A stretch of 53,682 nt of DNA from CAZLHO01 sp964559455 (GCA_964559455.1 CAZLHO010000015.1:1-53682), one strand, 5' to 3'. Positions 21,214 through 28,538 are shown, numbered from the stretch's first letter. Notes: generated from the letters alone by a model not told the origin. Translations and numbers: made by a program.

Positions 21214-21834
21214 GTGAAGCAGAACATTCGCCTGATCACCCTGACCGCGGTCGTCCTGGCCCTCGTCCTCGCCGCCGGAACCGCCCTGGCGGGCCACCGG
21301 GACCGTGACGGCGAGCGGCGGCTGACCGTCATCGACGACGACGGCCAGCGCTACGAGATCGTCATCGACGATCGCGAGGGCATCGAGGTCGTGGACGAGG
21401 ACGGCGAGATCGTCGCCGACCTGGACTTCGAGGATCTGGAAGAGGCCATCGACCACATCGTCGGCCGGGCGATGGTCGGGGTCGGGCATGCGCTGCAGGC
21501 CCTCTCCGAGATGGACCTCGACATCCGCTGGAACGCGGACGACAGCCAGGTCTTCCTGGCCCTCGACGACAAAATGATGGACTTCGAAATCGACATCGAC
21601 GAGATCATGGACGACGTCGGCGAGGCCCTGGAGTCGATCGACGACTTCGATTTCGACATCGACTTCGACAAGTCGGACCGCTACGACCGGCGCCACGGCC
21701 GCCACCGTGAGCGCTACGTGATCCAGGCGGACGACGAGGCGGACGAGCTTCGCGACGAGATGGATCGTCTGCGGGAAGAGATCAGCCAGCTGAAGAAGGA
21801 ATTGGCTAGGGCGCAGCGGCCCCGGCGCCACTAG
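21214..21834 (+). CDS. Acidic exported protein with C-terminal coiled coil, function unknown
   Basis: A 206-residue product with a signal peptide (T-L-T-A-V-V-L-A-L-V-L-A-A-G-T-A-L-A-G-H). The mature region is extremely rich in Asp/Glu/Ile (for example D-F-D-F-D-I-D-F-D and I-D-I-D-E-I-M-D-D-V), alternating acid and hydrophobic residues. It ends in a heptad-like coiled coil (L-R-D-E-M-D-R-L-R-E-E-I-S-Q-L-K-K-E-L). I do not recognise a family. The acidity could mean cation binding, or a secreted scaffold adapted to salt. GTG 21214 has AGGAGG 7 bases upstream. Its own promoter-like sequence lies at 21111-21139. It converges on the HAD gene with only 15 bp between stops. Confidence 0.7.
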   Translation: MKQNIRLITLTAVVLALVLAAGTALAGHRDRDGERRLTVIDDDGQRYEIVIDDREGIEVVDEDGEIVADLDFEDLEEAIDHIVGRAMVGVGHALQALSEMDLDIRWNADDSQVFLALDDKMMDFEIDIDEIMDDVGEALESIDDFDFDIDFDKSDRYDRRHGRHRERYVIQADDEADELRDEMDRLREEISQLKKELARAQRPRRH

Positions 21835-21849
21835 AGACCGCGACGGCGC

Positions 21850-22572
21850 CTAGGGAGTCCGGGGCGCCGCCGGAGGCAGATCCAGAATTCCGGCGAGGCC
21901 GTCGACGATCCAGTCGGCGGCCTCGAATTCCGTCCGATCCCCGAATCCGTACGCGCAACCCACCGTCCACGCCCCGGCCGCCCGGCCGGCGGCGACGTCG
22001 TGCTCGCGGTCCCCCACCACGCACAGCGGCCTGTCCCGGCCCGCCAGATGGCGGACGAGCCCGGCCTTGTCGTCGGCGACGCCCAGGCGTCGGGCGTCCT
22101 CGAGGCAGAGGGTGTCCGCGAAGAAGGCGTCGAGGCCGTGGGCGCGGATCACGGCGGCGAAGTAGGGGGCCTGGGCGTTGGAGAAGAGCAGCAGCCGGTG
22201 GCCGCGGCGGCGCAGTTCGGCCAGGGTCGCGACGACGTCCGGGAAGAGGGCCGTCTCGCCCCGGTCCAGGGCCGCGACCTCGGCCTCGGTGGCCAGGCGG
22301 CCGTAGGCGGTTGCGAACTCCTCCGCGCGGTCGGCGGGCACGGTGGCGGGGTCGTAGCTGCGGCGGAAATAATCGTCCGAGGGCAGGCCCATGCAGGCCT
22401 TCAGGCGCTCGCGGTCTGGTTCGGCGGCGGGCAGGTCGAGGCTGACGTAGGCGCGGCGCAGCCCCTCGGCCACGGCGTCGATCACGGCCGCGCGGCTGTC
22501 CAGCAGGGTCCCGTCCAGGTCGAAGAGGAAGGTCGTGGCGCCGTCGAGGGCGGTCCTTTCAGCGGCCGGCAT
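21850..22572 (-). CDS. HAD-superfamily hydrolase (phosphoglycolate phosphatase-like)
   Basis: A 240-residue subclass-I HAD phosphatase. Motif I is F-D18-L-D20-G-T-L-L-D-S (nucleophile and general acid), motif II L-L-L-F-S-N, and motif IV V-V-G-D-R-E-H-D. A helical cap lies between motifs I and II. Members dephosphorylate small phosphate esters such as phosphoglycolate. The start ATG 22572 lies inside the last 14 bases of the SelW-like selenoprotein gene in another frame. Its translation therefore probably depends on ribosomes that have read through the upstream UGA. It is the last gene of the alcohol dehydrogenase / SelW / HAD operon. Confidence 0.87.
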   Translation of the reverse strand: MPAAERTALDGATTFLFDLDGTLLDSRAAVIDAVAEGLRRAYVSLDLPAAEPDRERLKACMGLPSDDYFRRSYDPATVPADRAEEFATAYGRLATEAEVAALDRGETALFPDVVATLAELRRRGHRLLLFSNAQAPYFAAVIRAHGLDAFFADTLCLEDARRLGVADDKAGLVRHLAGRDRPLCVVGDREHDVAAGRAAGAWTVGCAYGFGDRTEFEAADWIVDGLAGILDLPPAAPRTP

Positions 22573-22786
22573 CGATCAGGGCCTCGACCTCGCCGTCCTC
22601 GGGGAAGCGGCCCAGGGCCTTCTTCGAGAAGACGAGTACGCCGTCGACGACGATCTCGAAGACGCCGCCGCCGGAGGCGATCAGCTCGGGGGCGACTCCG
22701 TAGCGCTTCTCGAGCGCGGCGGCCAGACCGGCCGCCTGGGGCTCGTAGTTTCAGACCTTGCAGTATTCGATCGACAGCTTGCGCAT
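22559..22786 (-). CDS. SelW/Rdx-family selenoprotein with in-frame UGA (selenocysteine 12)
   Basis: A 75-residue thioredoxin-like protein of the SelT/SelW/SelH (Rdx) family. It is interrupted by an in-frame TGA at 22753-22751, which I read as selenocysteine. ATG 22786 has GGAGG 4 bases upstream. Residues 7-16 read E-Y-C9-K-V-U12-N-Y-E-P, matching the family redox motif Y-C-x-x-U-x-Y-x-P. Downstream, G-G-G-V-F-E-I-V-V-D-G-x-L-V-F-S-K-K matches the SelW core (G-x-F-E-V...L-x-H-S-K-K). Coding quality is equal on both sides of the UGA. A SECIS-like hairpin follows the codon. It lies 11 bp after the alcohol dehydrogenase and overlaps the HAD start. Role: probable thiol/selenol redox protein. The sel machinery is not in the window. 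Confidence 0.85.
22718..22753 (-). promoter_or_regulatory. Bacterial SECIS-like element for UGA recoding
   Basis: Reading the minus strand from the UGA (22753-22751), 21 nt precede the loop. A 7-bp stem GGCGGCC (22736-22730) / GGCCGCC (22724-22718) closes on the 5-nt loop GGUCU (22729-22725). E. coli fdhF SECIS presents GGUC in its apical loop to SelB, and known bacterial SECIS loops sit some 16-37 nt after the UGA. Both the loop and the distance fit. Confidence 0.75.
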
Positions 22787-22797
22787 GGTTCCTCCGA

Positions 22798-23967
22798 TCA
22801 GAACTGGATCAGCAGCTTCGGCCAGGCGGCGAGCTTCTTCTCGAAGGACTCGGGCGCGAAATCCTCGATATGGACCACCGTTTCCTCGCCGCCGCCCAGG
22901 ATGATCTTGTGGATGTTCTGCTGGATCCCGTTGGTCTTGTCCTCGAGCAGGTTGCGGGTCACGTACCAGTCGGCGAAGATGCGCCGGCCGATCACGCTGT
23001 GCAGCTTGATGCCGTTGACGATCATGCGGTCGAAGGCCTGGATGCGGAAGTTGCCCTGCTTGAGGCCGAAGAGGACGACCTCGCCGCCGCGGCGCGTCGA
23101 CTGGATGGCGTTGTTGACGCTGGTGTTGAAGCCGGCCATCTCGATGGCCACGTCCACGCCGCCGGGAGCGGTCTCGCGCACCGCGGCCACCAGCTCCTTG
23201 TCGGCGCTCCAGCCGTTCTTCGCCGAGCGCGCCAGGTCCAGGGGGATGATCTCGTCGGCGCCCAGGGCGCGGGCCATCTCCTGGTTGTGGGGCAGCGGCT
23301 CGATCCCGATCACGCGGGTGGCGCCCAGGGCGCGGGCGATCATGATCGCGAAGAGGCCGATGGTGCCGCAGCCGAAGACGCCCACCGTGCGTCCGCGCAG
23401 GTCGGTGGCCGTGCAGGCGTGCACGGCGTTGCCGAAGGGTTCCTGGATGGCGGCGACCTTCATGCGGATGCGGCGGCGGTCGGTGGGCCACAGCACCTGG
23501 GCGGGCAGCTTGATGTATTCGGCGAAGCAGCCGTCGCGGCCGATGCCGATGATCGTGTCGTTGGCGCAGATGTGGGTCTGGCCGATGTGGCACTGGTAGC
23601 AGGTGCCGCAGATGATGTGCGACTCGGTCGAGACGATGTCCTTGGGGCCGTAGCCGTGGCGGGCGGCCGCGCGGGAGCCCACCTCGACGATCTCGCCGAC
23701 CATCTCGTGGCCGATGATCCGCGTCGTCCGGCCCTCGCGCTTCAGGCTCTCGAAGATATGGCCCTTGAAGGCGGTGCGGTGCCAGATGCCCCGGTCGCTG
23801 CCGCAGAAGCCGGCGTAGATGACCTTGATGACGACGTTGTCGGCGTCGCGGGGATCGCCCGCCTCGTCGAGGACGGGACGGGGAACCTCGCGGCGGACGA
23901 ACCCGCGGGTCTTGTCCCAGGGCATGGACGCCTTGTCGTAGACCAGGGCCTGCATCGACTTCACCAC
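22798..23967 (-). CDS. Zinc-dependent medium-chain alcohol dehydrogenase (threonine dehydrogenase-like)
   Basis: A 389-residue MDR enzyme. Catalytic zinc ligands are Cys55 in F-C-G-S-D and His87-Glu88 in I-G-H-E. The structural zinc site C120-x2-C123-x2-C126-x7-C134 is complete. The NAD fold carries V-F-G-C-G-T-I-G-L. It oxidises an alcohol using NAD(P), with the substrate undetermined; the best general resemblance is to threonine/sorbitol dehydrogenases. GTG 23967 is chosen because GAGGAGG lies 7 bases before it; ATG 23955 is an alternative. It heads an operon with the SelW-like selenoprotein (11 bp downstream) and the HAD phosphatase, behind the promoter at 24050-24078. The linkage of a zinc/thiolate enzyme to a selenol redox protein is suggestive. 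Confidence 0.87.
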   Translation of the reverse strand: MVKSMQALVYDKASMPWDKTRGFVRREVPRPVLDEAGDPRDADNVVIKVIYAGFCGSDRGIWHRTAFKGHIFESLKREGRTTRIIGHEMVGEIVEVGSRAAARHGYGPKDIVSTESHIICGTCYQCHIGQTHICANDTIIGIGRDGCFAEYIKLPAQVLWPTDRRRIRMKVAAIQEPFGNAVHACTATDLRGRTVGVFGCGTIGLFAIMIARALGATRVIGIEPLPHNQEMARALGADEIIPLDLARSAKNGWSADKELVAAVRETAPGGVDVAIEMAGFNTSVNNAIQSTRRGGEVVLFGLKQGNFRIQAFDRMIVNGIKLHSVIGRRIFADWYVTRNLLEDKTNGIQQNIHKIILGGGEETVVHIEDFAPESFEKKLAAWPKLLIQF

Positions 23968-24049
23968 GGCCGGACCTCCTCGGAACGACGATTGCGGGGC
24001 AAGTCGGTCGCCCGTCCCGGATATGAGCGGGCGCCGTCGTCCCGGGGCC

Positions 24050-24078
24050 AAGGTACAACGGCGCCGACCCGTTTTCAA
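24050..24078 (-). promoter_or_regulatory. Sigma-70-like promoter of the adh-selW-HAD operon
   Basis: On the minus strand TTGAAA (24078-24073), 17 bases, and TACCTT (24055-24050). It lies about 80 bases upstream of GTG 23967, in the gap after parA, and its -35 falls in an A/T-rich patch. Confidence 0.5.
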
Positions 24079-24103
24079 AAATCTTCCGCGCCGCCGCCGC
24101 GGG

Positions 24104-25258
24104 TCAGTTCAGGGAGCTCCCGTTGCCGGCGCGCCAGTAGTCCCCGTCCTCGTAGTCGTCGCCGTCGTCGCCGTCGTGGGCCCGGCGCTCCTCCTCGGCG
24201 AGCAGCTCGTCGAGGGAGACCATGTCCGGGTCGGTGGAGCCGCCGTCGGGCCAGAGATCGCCCGAAGGGGCAGCCACCCGCGGGATGGGCGACGATTCGC
24301 CGTCGCTGTTGCCGGGAGCGGCGGCGCCGAGCTCGGCGATCAGCCGGGCCATGGCCGCGGAACCCGAGGGCCGCGCGGCCGGAAGCGGTGCGTCGGCGTT
24401 CGCGGCGGCCGCGATGGCCGTGGCGCGCGGGGCCTCGACCACCTCCTCGGCCGCGATGCGGGCGTGGTGGCGCAGCACGATCTCGTCCATCAGGTCGAAG
24501 TAGGCCCGGCTGCCCGCGGCCAGGCGGTCGTAGATCACCGTCGGCTTGCCGTGCACGGCCATCTCGGCGAGCCGCACCGTGCGGGGGACGGCGGTGTCGA
24601 GCAGGGCGTCGCCGTAGTCTTCGGCCACGCGCTCGCTGACCTGCTGCCCGAGGCGGGTGCGGGTGTCGTACATCGTCAGGAACATGCCCATGCAGACGGG
24701 CGGCGAGCCGTTCTCCAGGGACAGGTTGGCGACCGCCGAAAGCAGGCGCACCAGCGAACCGCGGCAGAGCTCCTCGGCCTGGATCGGCACCAGGTAGGCG
24801 TCGCTGGCGCGCAGGGCGGCGCGGGTCTCGGGGCCCACGCCGGGGGGGCAGTCGATGAGCACGGTGTCGTAGTCGCCGCGGGCGTCGGCCAGGAGCTCGG
24901 CCAGGGCCTGGGGGCGGGAGGCCAGGGAGGCCTTGTAGCGGCGCTCCTCGTCCAGCGACCAGGCGTCCGGAGAGACGAAGTGCAGGTCCGGCAGCGAGGA
25001 TTCGTGGATCACGTCGGCGAGCCGGCCGGCTCCGGCGAGCAGGCTCGACAGGCCGCCGTGCAGGCGTTCGCGGTCGTAGCCGAGGCTGGCGGCGACGCCG
25101 CACTGGGGGTCGGTGCCCACCACGAGCACCCGATGTCCGCTGAGGGCGAAGGCGGCGCCCAGGTTCACCGCCGAGGTCGTCTTGCCCACGCCCCCCTTCT
25201 GGCTGATCAGACTGATGACCCTGCTGCCGTAGTCGTCCCACGGTCCGTTGTCGCGCAT
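24104..25258 (-). CDS. ParA/Soj-family ATPase with long acidic C-terminal tail
   Basis: A 384-residue deviant-Walker-A ATPase: K21-G-G-V-G-K-T-T (residues 21-28) with the signature lysine, D-P-Q-C-G-V-A-A-S-L near residue 50, and V-L-I-D-C-P-P-G-V as Walker B. The ATPase core ends near residue 270. A further ~110 residues are Ala/Pro-rich, then strongly acidic (E-E-E-R-R-A-H-D-G-D-D-G-D-D-Y-E-D-G-D-Y), atypical for chromosomal ParA. No ParB or parS-like sequence is seen, so it may position a protein cargo rather than the chromosome. GAGGAGG precedes ATG 25258; it lies 21 bp downstream of elbB and is likely cotranscribed. Confidence 0.87.
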   Translation of the reverse strand: MRDNGPWDDYGSRVISLISQKGGVGKTTSAVNLGAAFALSGHRVLVVGTDPQCGVAASLGYDRERLHGGLSSLLAGAGRLADVIHESSLPDLHFVSPDAWSLDEERRYKASLASRPQALAELLADARGDYDTVLIDCPPGVGPETRAALRASDAYLVPIQAEELCRGSLVRLLSAVANLSLENGSPPVCMGMFLTMYDTRTRLGQQVSERVAEDYGDALLDTAVPRTVRLAEMAVHGKPTVIYDRLAAGSRAYFDLMDEIVLRHHARIAAEEVVEAPRATAIAAAANADAPLPAARPSGSAAMARLIAELGAAAPGNSDGESSPIPRVAAPSGDLWPDGGSTDPDMVSLDELLAEEERRAHDGDDGDDYEDGDYWRAGNGSSLN

Positions 25259-25279
25259 CGGTGCCTCCTCAAAGGTGTA

Positions 25280-25939
25280 TCAACAGAGAGAGATGAGCTT
25301 GTCGACCAGGGCGCGCGCGCCGGCGAAGACCTCGGAGATCCGCTCGGCCTTCATGTAGGCCGGGGTCGTGACGAGCTTGTGGGCCTCGTCCACGACGACG
25401 CCGTCCACGGCCGCGGGCACGTGTTCCGCGCCCATCTTCTCGATCTGGTCGGCGGTGGCGGGGTCGTCCCCGATGGTCAGGCGCACGCGCGCCGCCGGGC
25501 CGAAGACCCGGGCCAGGATCACCGGCGCGATGCAGAGGGCGCCGATCGGCCTGCCGAGGTCGTGCATGCCGCGCAGGAAGGCGGCGACGCCGGATTCGAC
25601 GTCGCAGGCCGCCCCCTCGCCGGCGAAGGAACTGAGATTCTTGGCCGCGCCGAAGCCTCCCGGCAGGACGACGGCGTCGAATTCCTCGGGGCGCAGCGAG
25701 GCGATGTCCGCGACCGGACCGCGGGCGATGCGGGCCGATTCGACCCTGATGTCCCGGCTCTCGCCGGCGGCGGGCTGACCGGCCTGGTGGTCGACGACGT
25801 GCATCTGCGGGCCGGCCGGCGCAGCGACGACGACCTCGGCCCCGGCTTCGTCCAGGGCCAGCAGCGTCGCGGTGGCCTCGTGGATCTCGCTGCCGTCGTA
25901 GACGCCGCAGCCGCTGAGAATGACGGCGATCTTGGGCAT
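25280..25939 (-). CDS. elbB: ElbB-type DJ-1/PfpI family glyoxalase-like protein
   Basis: The 219-residue product opens with I-A-V-I-L-S-G-C-G-V-Y-D-G-S-E-I-H-E-A, the highly conserved N-terminus of ElbB (YhbL). The nucleophile-elbow cysteine is Cys136 in G-A-L-C-I-A-P-V, and V-V-L-P-G-G-F-G-A-A-K-N-L matches the family core. ElbB belongs to the DJ-1/ThiJ/PfpI superfamily, has weak glyoxalase activity in E. coli, and has been linked to isoprenoid production. ATG 25939 follows GGGGAGG. A very good sigma-70-type promoter lies at 25969-25997. It is upstream of parA in the same orientation. Confidence 0.88.
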   Translation of the reverse strand: MPKIAVILSGCGVYDGSEIHEATATLLALDEAGAEVVVAAPAGPQMHVVDHQAGQPAAGESRDIRVESARIARGPVADIASLRPEEFDAVVLPGGFGAAKNLSSFAGEGAACDVESGVAAFLRGMHDLGRPIGALCIAPVILARVFGPAARVRLTIGDDPATADQIEKMGAEHVPAAVDGVVVDEAHKLVTTPAYMKAERISEVFAGARALVDKLISLC

Positions 25940-25968
25940 GATTTCCTCCCCTGCGAAATCGAGGGGGG

Positions 25969-25997
25969 ATTATCCCGCCGGGACCGTCATTAGTCAA
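25969..25997 (-). promoter_or_regulatory. Strong sigma-70-like promoter of elbB-parA
   Basis: On the minus strand TTGACT (25997-25992), exactly 17 bases, and GATAAT (25974-25969), each one mismatch or little more from consensus. It lies 30 bases upstream of ATG 25939 and is the best promoter match in the window. Confidence 0.6.
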
Positions 25998-26029
25998 CCC
26001 CCGCCGATTCGGCCCGATCAGGGAAAAAT

Positions 26030-26057
26030 TTGTCTCCGGGGCCGCAAACGTTAGATT
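26030..26057 (+). promoter_or_regulatory. Promoter of the ACT-domain gene
   Basis: TTGTCT (26030-26035), 16 bases, TAGATT (26052-26057). It lies in the 211-bp divergent gap between elbB and the ACT-domain gene, about 90 bases before ATG 26151, and is divergent from the elbB promoter. Confidence 0.4.
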
Positions 26058-26150
26058 TGAAGTCGATCGGTCGTGGGGATCGTCCCCCCCCCGCCGGCGG
26101 GTCCGCCCCGCGTGATCGTGACCCCGTCCCCATCCTCAGAGGTGCTCGCG

Positions 26151-26633
26151 ATGCCCCGGACCGAGAAAGTCGCCATCGGCGGCATGCTGGAGACCAAGGG
26201 CCTGATCCTGGTCAAGGTGCTGGGCGTGCGCCGGGGGCCCGGCGTGGCCGGCCTGACCCTGTCGACCCTGGGCCGCTACGGCATCAACATCGTCTGCGTC
26301 GTCTCCTCCTCGGACACCACGAACCGCGAGAACATCACCCTGGCCCTGGACGCCACGGACGTGGACCAGGCCCTGGGCCTGCTGCAGGGGGTCAAGGAGG
26401 AGATCCAGGCCGAGCGCATCGAGTTCGTCAAGAACTGCTGCGTCATCTCGCTCTACGGGCCCCACTTCAGCGAGCGCCCGTCGATCGCCGGCCTGATGTT
26501 CGAGGCTCTGGCCGAGGGCGACATCGACATCCACGCGATCAGCACTTCGGTGTCGACCGTCTCCTGCATCATCGACGAGGATGATCTCGAGCGCGCGCAC
26601 GAAAGGCTCGCCGCCTCGTTCCTGATGCCCTGA
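26151..26633 (+). CDS. Stand-alone ACT-domain protein resembling the aspartokinase regulatory region
   Basis: A 160-residue protein made of two ACT-like units. The first, about residues 5-80, includes V-A-G-L-T-L-S-T-L-G-R-Y-G-I-N-I-V-C-V-V-S-S-S and E-N-I-T-L-A-L-D. The second, residues 85-155, includes G-P-H-F-S-E-R-P-S-I-A-G-L-M-F-E-A-L-A and D-I-D-I-H-A-I-S-T-S-V-S-T-V-S-C-I-I. These match the amino-acid-binding tail of aspartate kinases (the I-S-T-S/S-E-I and S-x-I-V strands), but no kinase domain is present. It may be an allosteric subunit or amino-acid sensor. ATG 26151 has AGAGG 8 bases upstream; the frame is open further but without a site. It is monocistronic, ending at a strong terminator. 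Confidence 0.75.
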   Translation: MPRTEKVAIGGMLETKGLILVKVLGVRRGPGVAGLTLSTLGRYGINIVCVVSSSDTTNRENITLALDATDVDQALGLLQGVKEEIQAERIEFVKNCCVISLYGPHFSERPSIAGLMFEALAEGDIDIHAISTSVSTVSCIIDEDDLERAHERLAASFLMP

Positions 26634-26660
26634 CCGCGGCATCGTCTCGAAGACCGACTC

Positions 26661-26690
26661 GGCCCCCGCGCCCGCCGCGGGGGCCTTTTT
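26661..26690 (+). terminator. Intrinsic terminator of the ACT-domain gene
   Basis: Stem GGCCCCCGCG (26661-26670) and CGCGGGGGCC (26676-26685), loop CCCGC, then TTTTT (26686-26690): a textbook Rho-independent terminator, convergent to the nucleoside kinase gene. Confidence 0.88.
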
Positions 26691-26712
26691 CGTATGCCGC
26701 GACGCGGGCCGA

Positions 26713-28371
26713 TCAGTAGTGGAAGCCGCTCTTGCCGATGAACTCGCGCAACAGCGAGGTGGGCGGGACCATGCCGGCGTCGATCGGCAGGTGGGTGTCG
26801 AGCACCGCGAGCAGCGTGCGCGCTGGGCCGAAGGCCGGGTCGGCGGGCGGCACCGCGGCCAGGCGCGGCTCGGCCCAGAGCTTGAGCACGCCCAGTTCGT
26901 AGACCAGCCCCGAGTTGAAGAAGAGCTCCGCGTTCTGCTGGAAGGGGAAGATGTGCTTCTCCTCGCCGGCGCGCACGCTGGCCCAGCGCGACAGGGTTTC
27001 GGCGGCGGGGTAGCCGCGGAACTGGGCGTCGCGCACGATGCGGCGGTAGAGGCGCAGCAGGCTGGTCGGGATGTAGGTCGTGTCGTCGATGTTGGTGTGG
27101 CAGAGCGCGGAGACGTAGATCCGCAGCTTGCTGGCCTCGTCGACGCCGGCGCCGAGGGCGGGGTTCAGGGCGTGGATGCCCTCGACGATCAGGGGGGCGC
27201 CGCGCTCGAGGCGGGCGGGCTGCTCGTTCTCGCCGCCGCGGCCGGTCGTGAAGTCGAAGCGGCGCAGGCGGACCTCGTCGCCGGCCAGCAGCCGCTCCAG
27301 GTGCTCGTTGAAGAGGTCCAGGCGCAGGGCCGAGAGGTCCTCGAAGTCGAAATCGCCGTTCGCGTCGCGCGGGGTCAGGTCGCGGTCGACGAAGTAGTTG
27401 TCCATGGAGAGGGCGAAGGGGGTCAGCCCCAGCACGCGCAACTGCAGCTCCAGGCGCTTGGCGAAGGTGGTCTTGCCGGAGCTCGAAGGGCCGGCGACCA
27501 GGACCAGGCGCCCGCTCTCGGGCAACGCGGCGACCCGCTCGGCCGCCTGGACCACGAAGCGGTCGTGGCGGGCCTCGCTGATCTGGATCAGGTCGCGGGT
27601 GCGCCCGTCCATCACCAGACGATTGATCGAGCCGAGGTCGGCCAGGCCCTGCATCTCGGTCCAGGCCGAGTATTCGCACATCGCTTTCAGCAGCTTGGGC
27701 TGGGGGCTGTAGGGCGTGACGGTCCCGGGCTCGCCGGGCAGGCAGGGCAGGACCACCAGCCCGGGCTCCTCGCGCACCAGGGCGAAGGCGCGCAGGAAGC
27801 CGGTCGACGGCAGGTGCAGGCCCGAGAACAGCAACCGCCCGTCGCCGATCCGGTAGAGGGGCCGCTGCCCGGCGCCGATGCTCAGGATCCCCGTGGCGCC
27901 GTTGAGGGCCGCCTCGGGCAGGTGCGTCAGCTCCTGTTCGCTGTAGAGCTGGGGCTTGAGGGGCAGGTCGGCCCTGATCAGTTCCCGCATGCGGGTCTCG
28001 ATCGTGTTCAATTCCCCTTCGCCCAGCGGCTCGTCGCGGCGCAGCTTGCAGTACATGCCGCCGCTGTAGCCGAAGTCGATCACCAGCGGATGGCGGGGGA
28101 AGATCTCGGCGCAGACCGCCGCCAGCAGCGAACAGAGGGTGCGGACGATCGTCGAGTGGACCTCGGGATCGTTCAGGCGGAGCGGCTGGATGCGCTCGCC
28201 GCCCCAGAGGGGCTCGTCCAGCCCGGTGCGACGGCCGTTGACGACGGCCAGGGCCACGGGATTGTCGGCGTCCGGACGGATGCCGGCCCGGCTTTCGACG
28301 ACATCCCGCAGGTGGGCGCCCGGCCGGATCTTCAGCCGCTGGCCTTCGAGATCGACCCAGCTCTTCTCCAT
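26713..28371 (-). CDS. Nucleoside (uridine) kinase with N-terminal TGS/ThrRS-like domains
   Basis: The 552-residue product has three parts. Residues 1-65 are TGS-like. Residues 70-250 resemble the ThrRS/AlaRS second additional domain (for example H-P-L-V-I-D-F-G-Y-S-G-G-M-Y-C-K-L). Residues 285-500 form a uridine kinase/phosphoribulokinase domain with Walker A G294-P-S-S-S-G-K300-T-T, S-M-D-N-Y-F-V-D-R-D (substrate lid) and L-I-V-E-G-I-H-A-L-N-P. This architecture is known in bacterial nucleoside kinases such as the Thermotoga type. It phosphorylates uridine or related nucleosides. GGAGG lies 9 bases before ATG 28371. It is monocistronic, with a promoter-like pair at 28405-28433. Confidence 0.85.
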   Translation of the reverse strand: MEKSWVDLEGQRLKIRPGAHLRDVVESRAGIRPDADNPVALAVVNGRRTGLDEPLWGGERIQPLRLNDPEVHSTIVRTLCSLLAAVCAEIFPRHPLVIDFGYSGGMYCKLRRDEPLGEGELNTIETRMRELIRADLPLKPQLYSEQELTHLPEAALNGATGILSIGAGQRPLYRIGDGRLLFSGLHLPSTGFLRAFALVREEPGLVVLPCLPGEPGTVTPYSPQPKLLKAMCEYSAWTEMQGLADLGSINRLVMDGRTRDLIQISEARHDRFVVQAAERVAALPESGRLVLVAGPSSSGKTTFAKRLELQLRVLGLTPFALSMDNYFVDRDLTPRDANGDFDFEDLSALRLDLFNEHLERLLAGDEVRLRRFDFTTGRGGENEQPARLERGAPLIVEGIHALNPALGAGVDEASKLRIYVSALCHTNIDDTTYIPTSLLRLYRRIVRDAQFRGYPAAETLSRWASVRAGEEKHIFPFQQNAELFFNSGLVYELGVLKLWAEPRLAAVPPADPAFGPARTLLAVLDTHLPIDAGMVPPTSLLREFIGKSGFHY

Positions 28372-28404
28372 ATCCCGGATCCTCCGCGTACAGGGGTGCG
28401 CATC

Positions 28405-28433
28405 ATGGTACCCCGCACGTCGGCGTCCGTCCA
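28405..28433 (-). promoter_or_regulatory. Putative promoter of the nucleoside kinase
   Basis: On the minus strand TGGACG (28433-28428), 17 bases, TACCAT (28410-28405), each four of six to consensus. It lies 34 bases from ATG 28371. Confidence 0.35.
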
Positions 28434-28500
28434 GGACGGCCCCCGGCGGAGCCGGAAAACTCGCGAGTCGAGATTCCGGAGGAGCGGCCGGGCCGGATTG

Positions 28501-28509
28501 TGGTAAAAT
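28501..28509 (+). promoter_or_regulatory. Extended -10 promoter of the first exported paralogue
   Basis: TGG-TAAAAT (28501-28509) is an extended -10, five of six to consensus, without a clear -35. It lies 29 bases upstream of GTG 28539. The sequence around it (CCGGATTGTGGTAAAAT) resembles that in front of the second paralogue. Confidence 0.4.
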
Positions 28510-28538
28510 GGTGGCGAGTCATTCGCCCGGGAGGGACC

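Noticed and set aside
22751..22786. Reading the SelW-like gene as a pseudogene or an 11-residue leader peptide ended by TGA
   Set aside because: The UGA sits exactly at the family's selenocysteine position, coding continues for 63 intact codons, and a SECIS-like hairpin follows. A random nonsense mutation is a poorer explanation.
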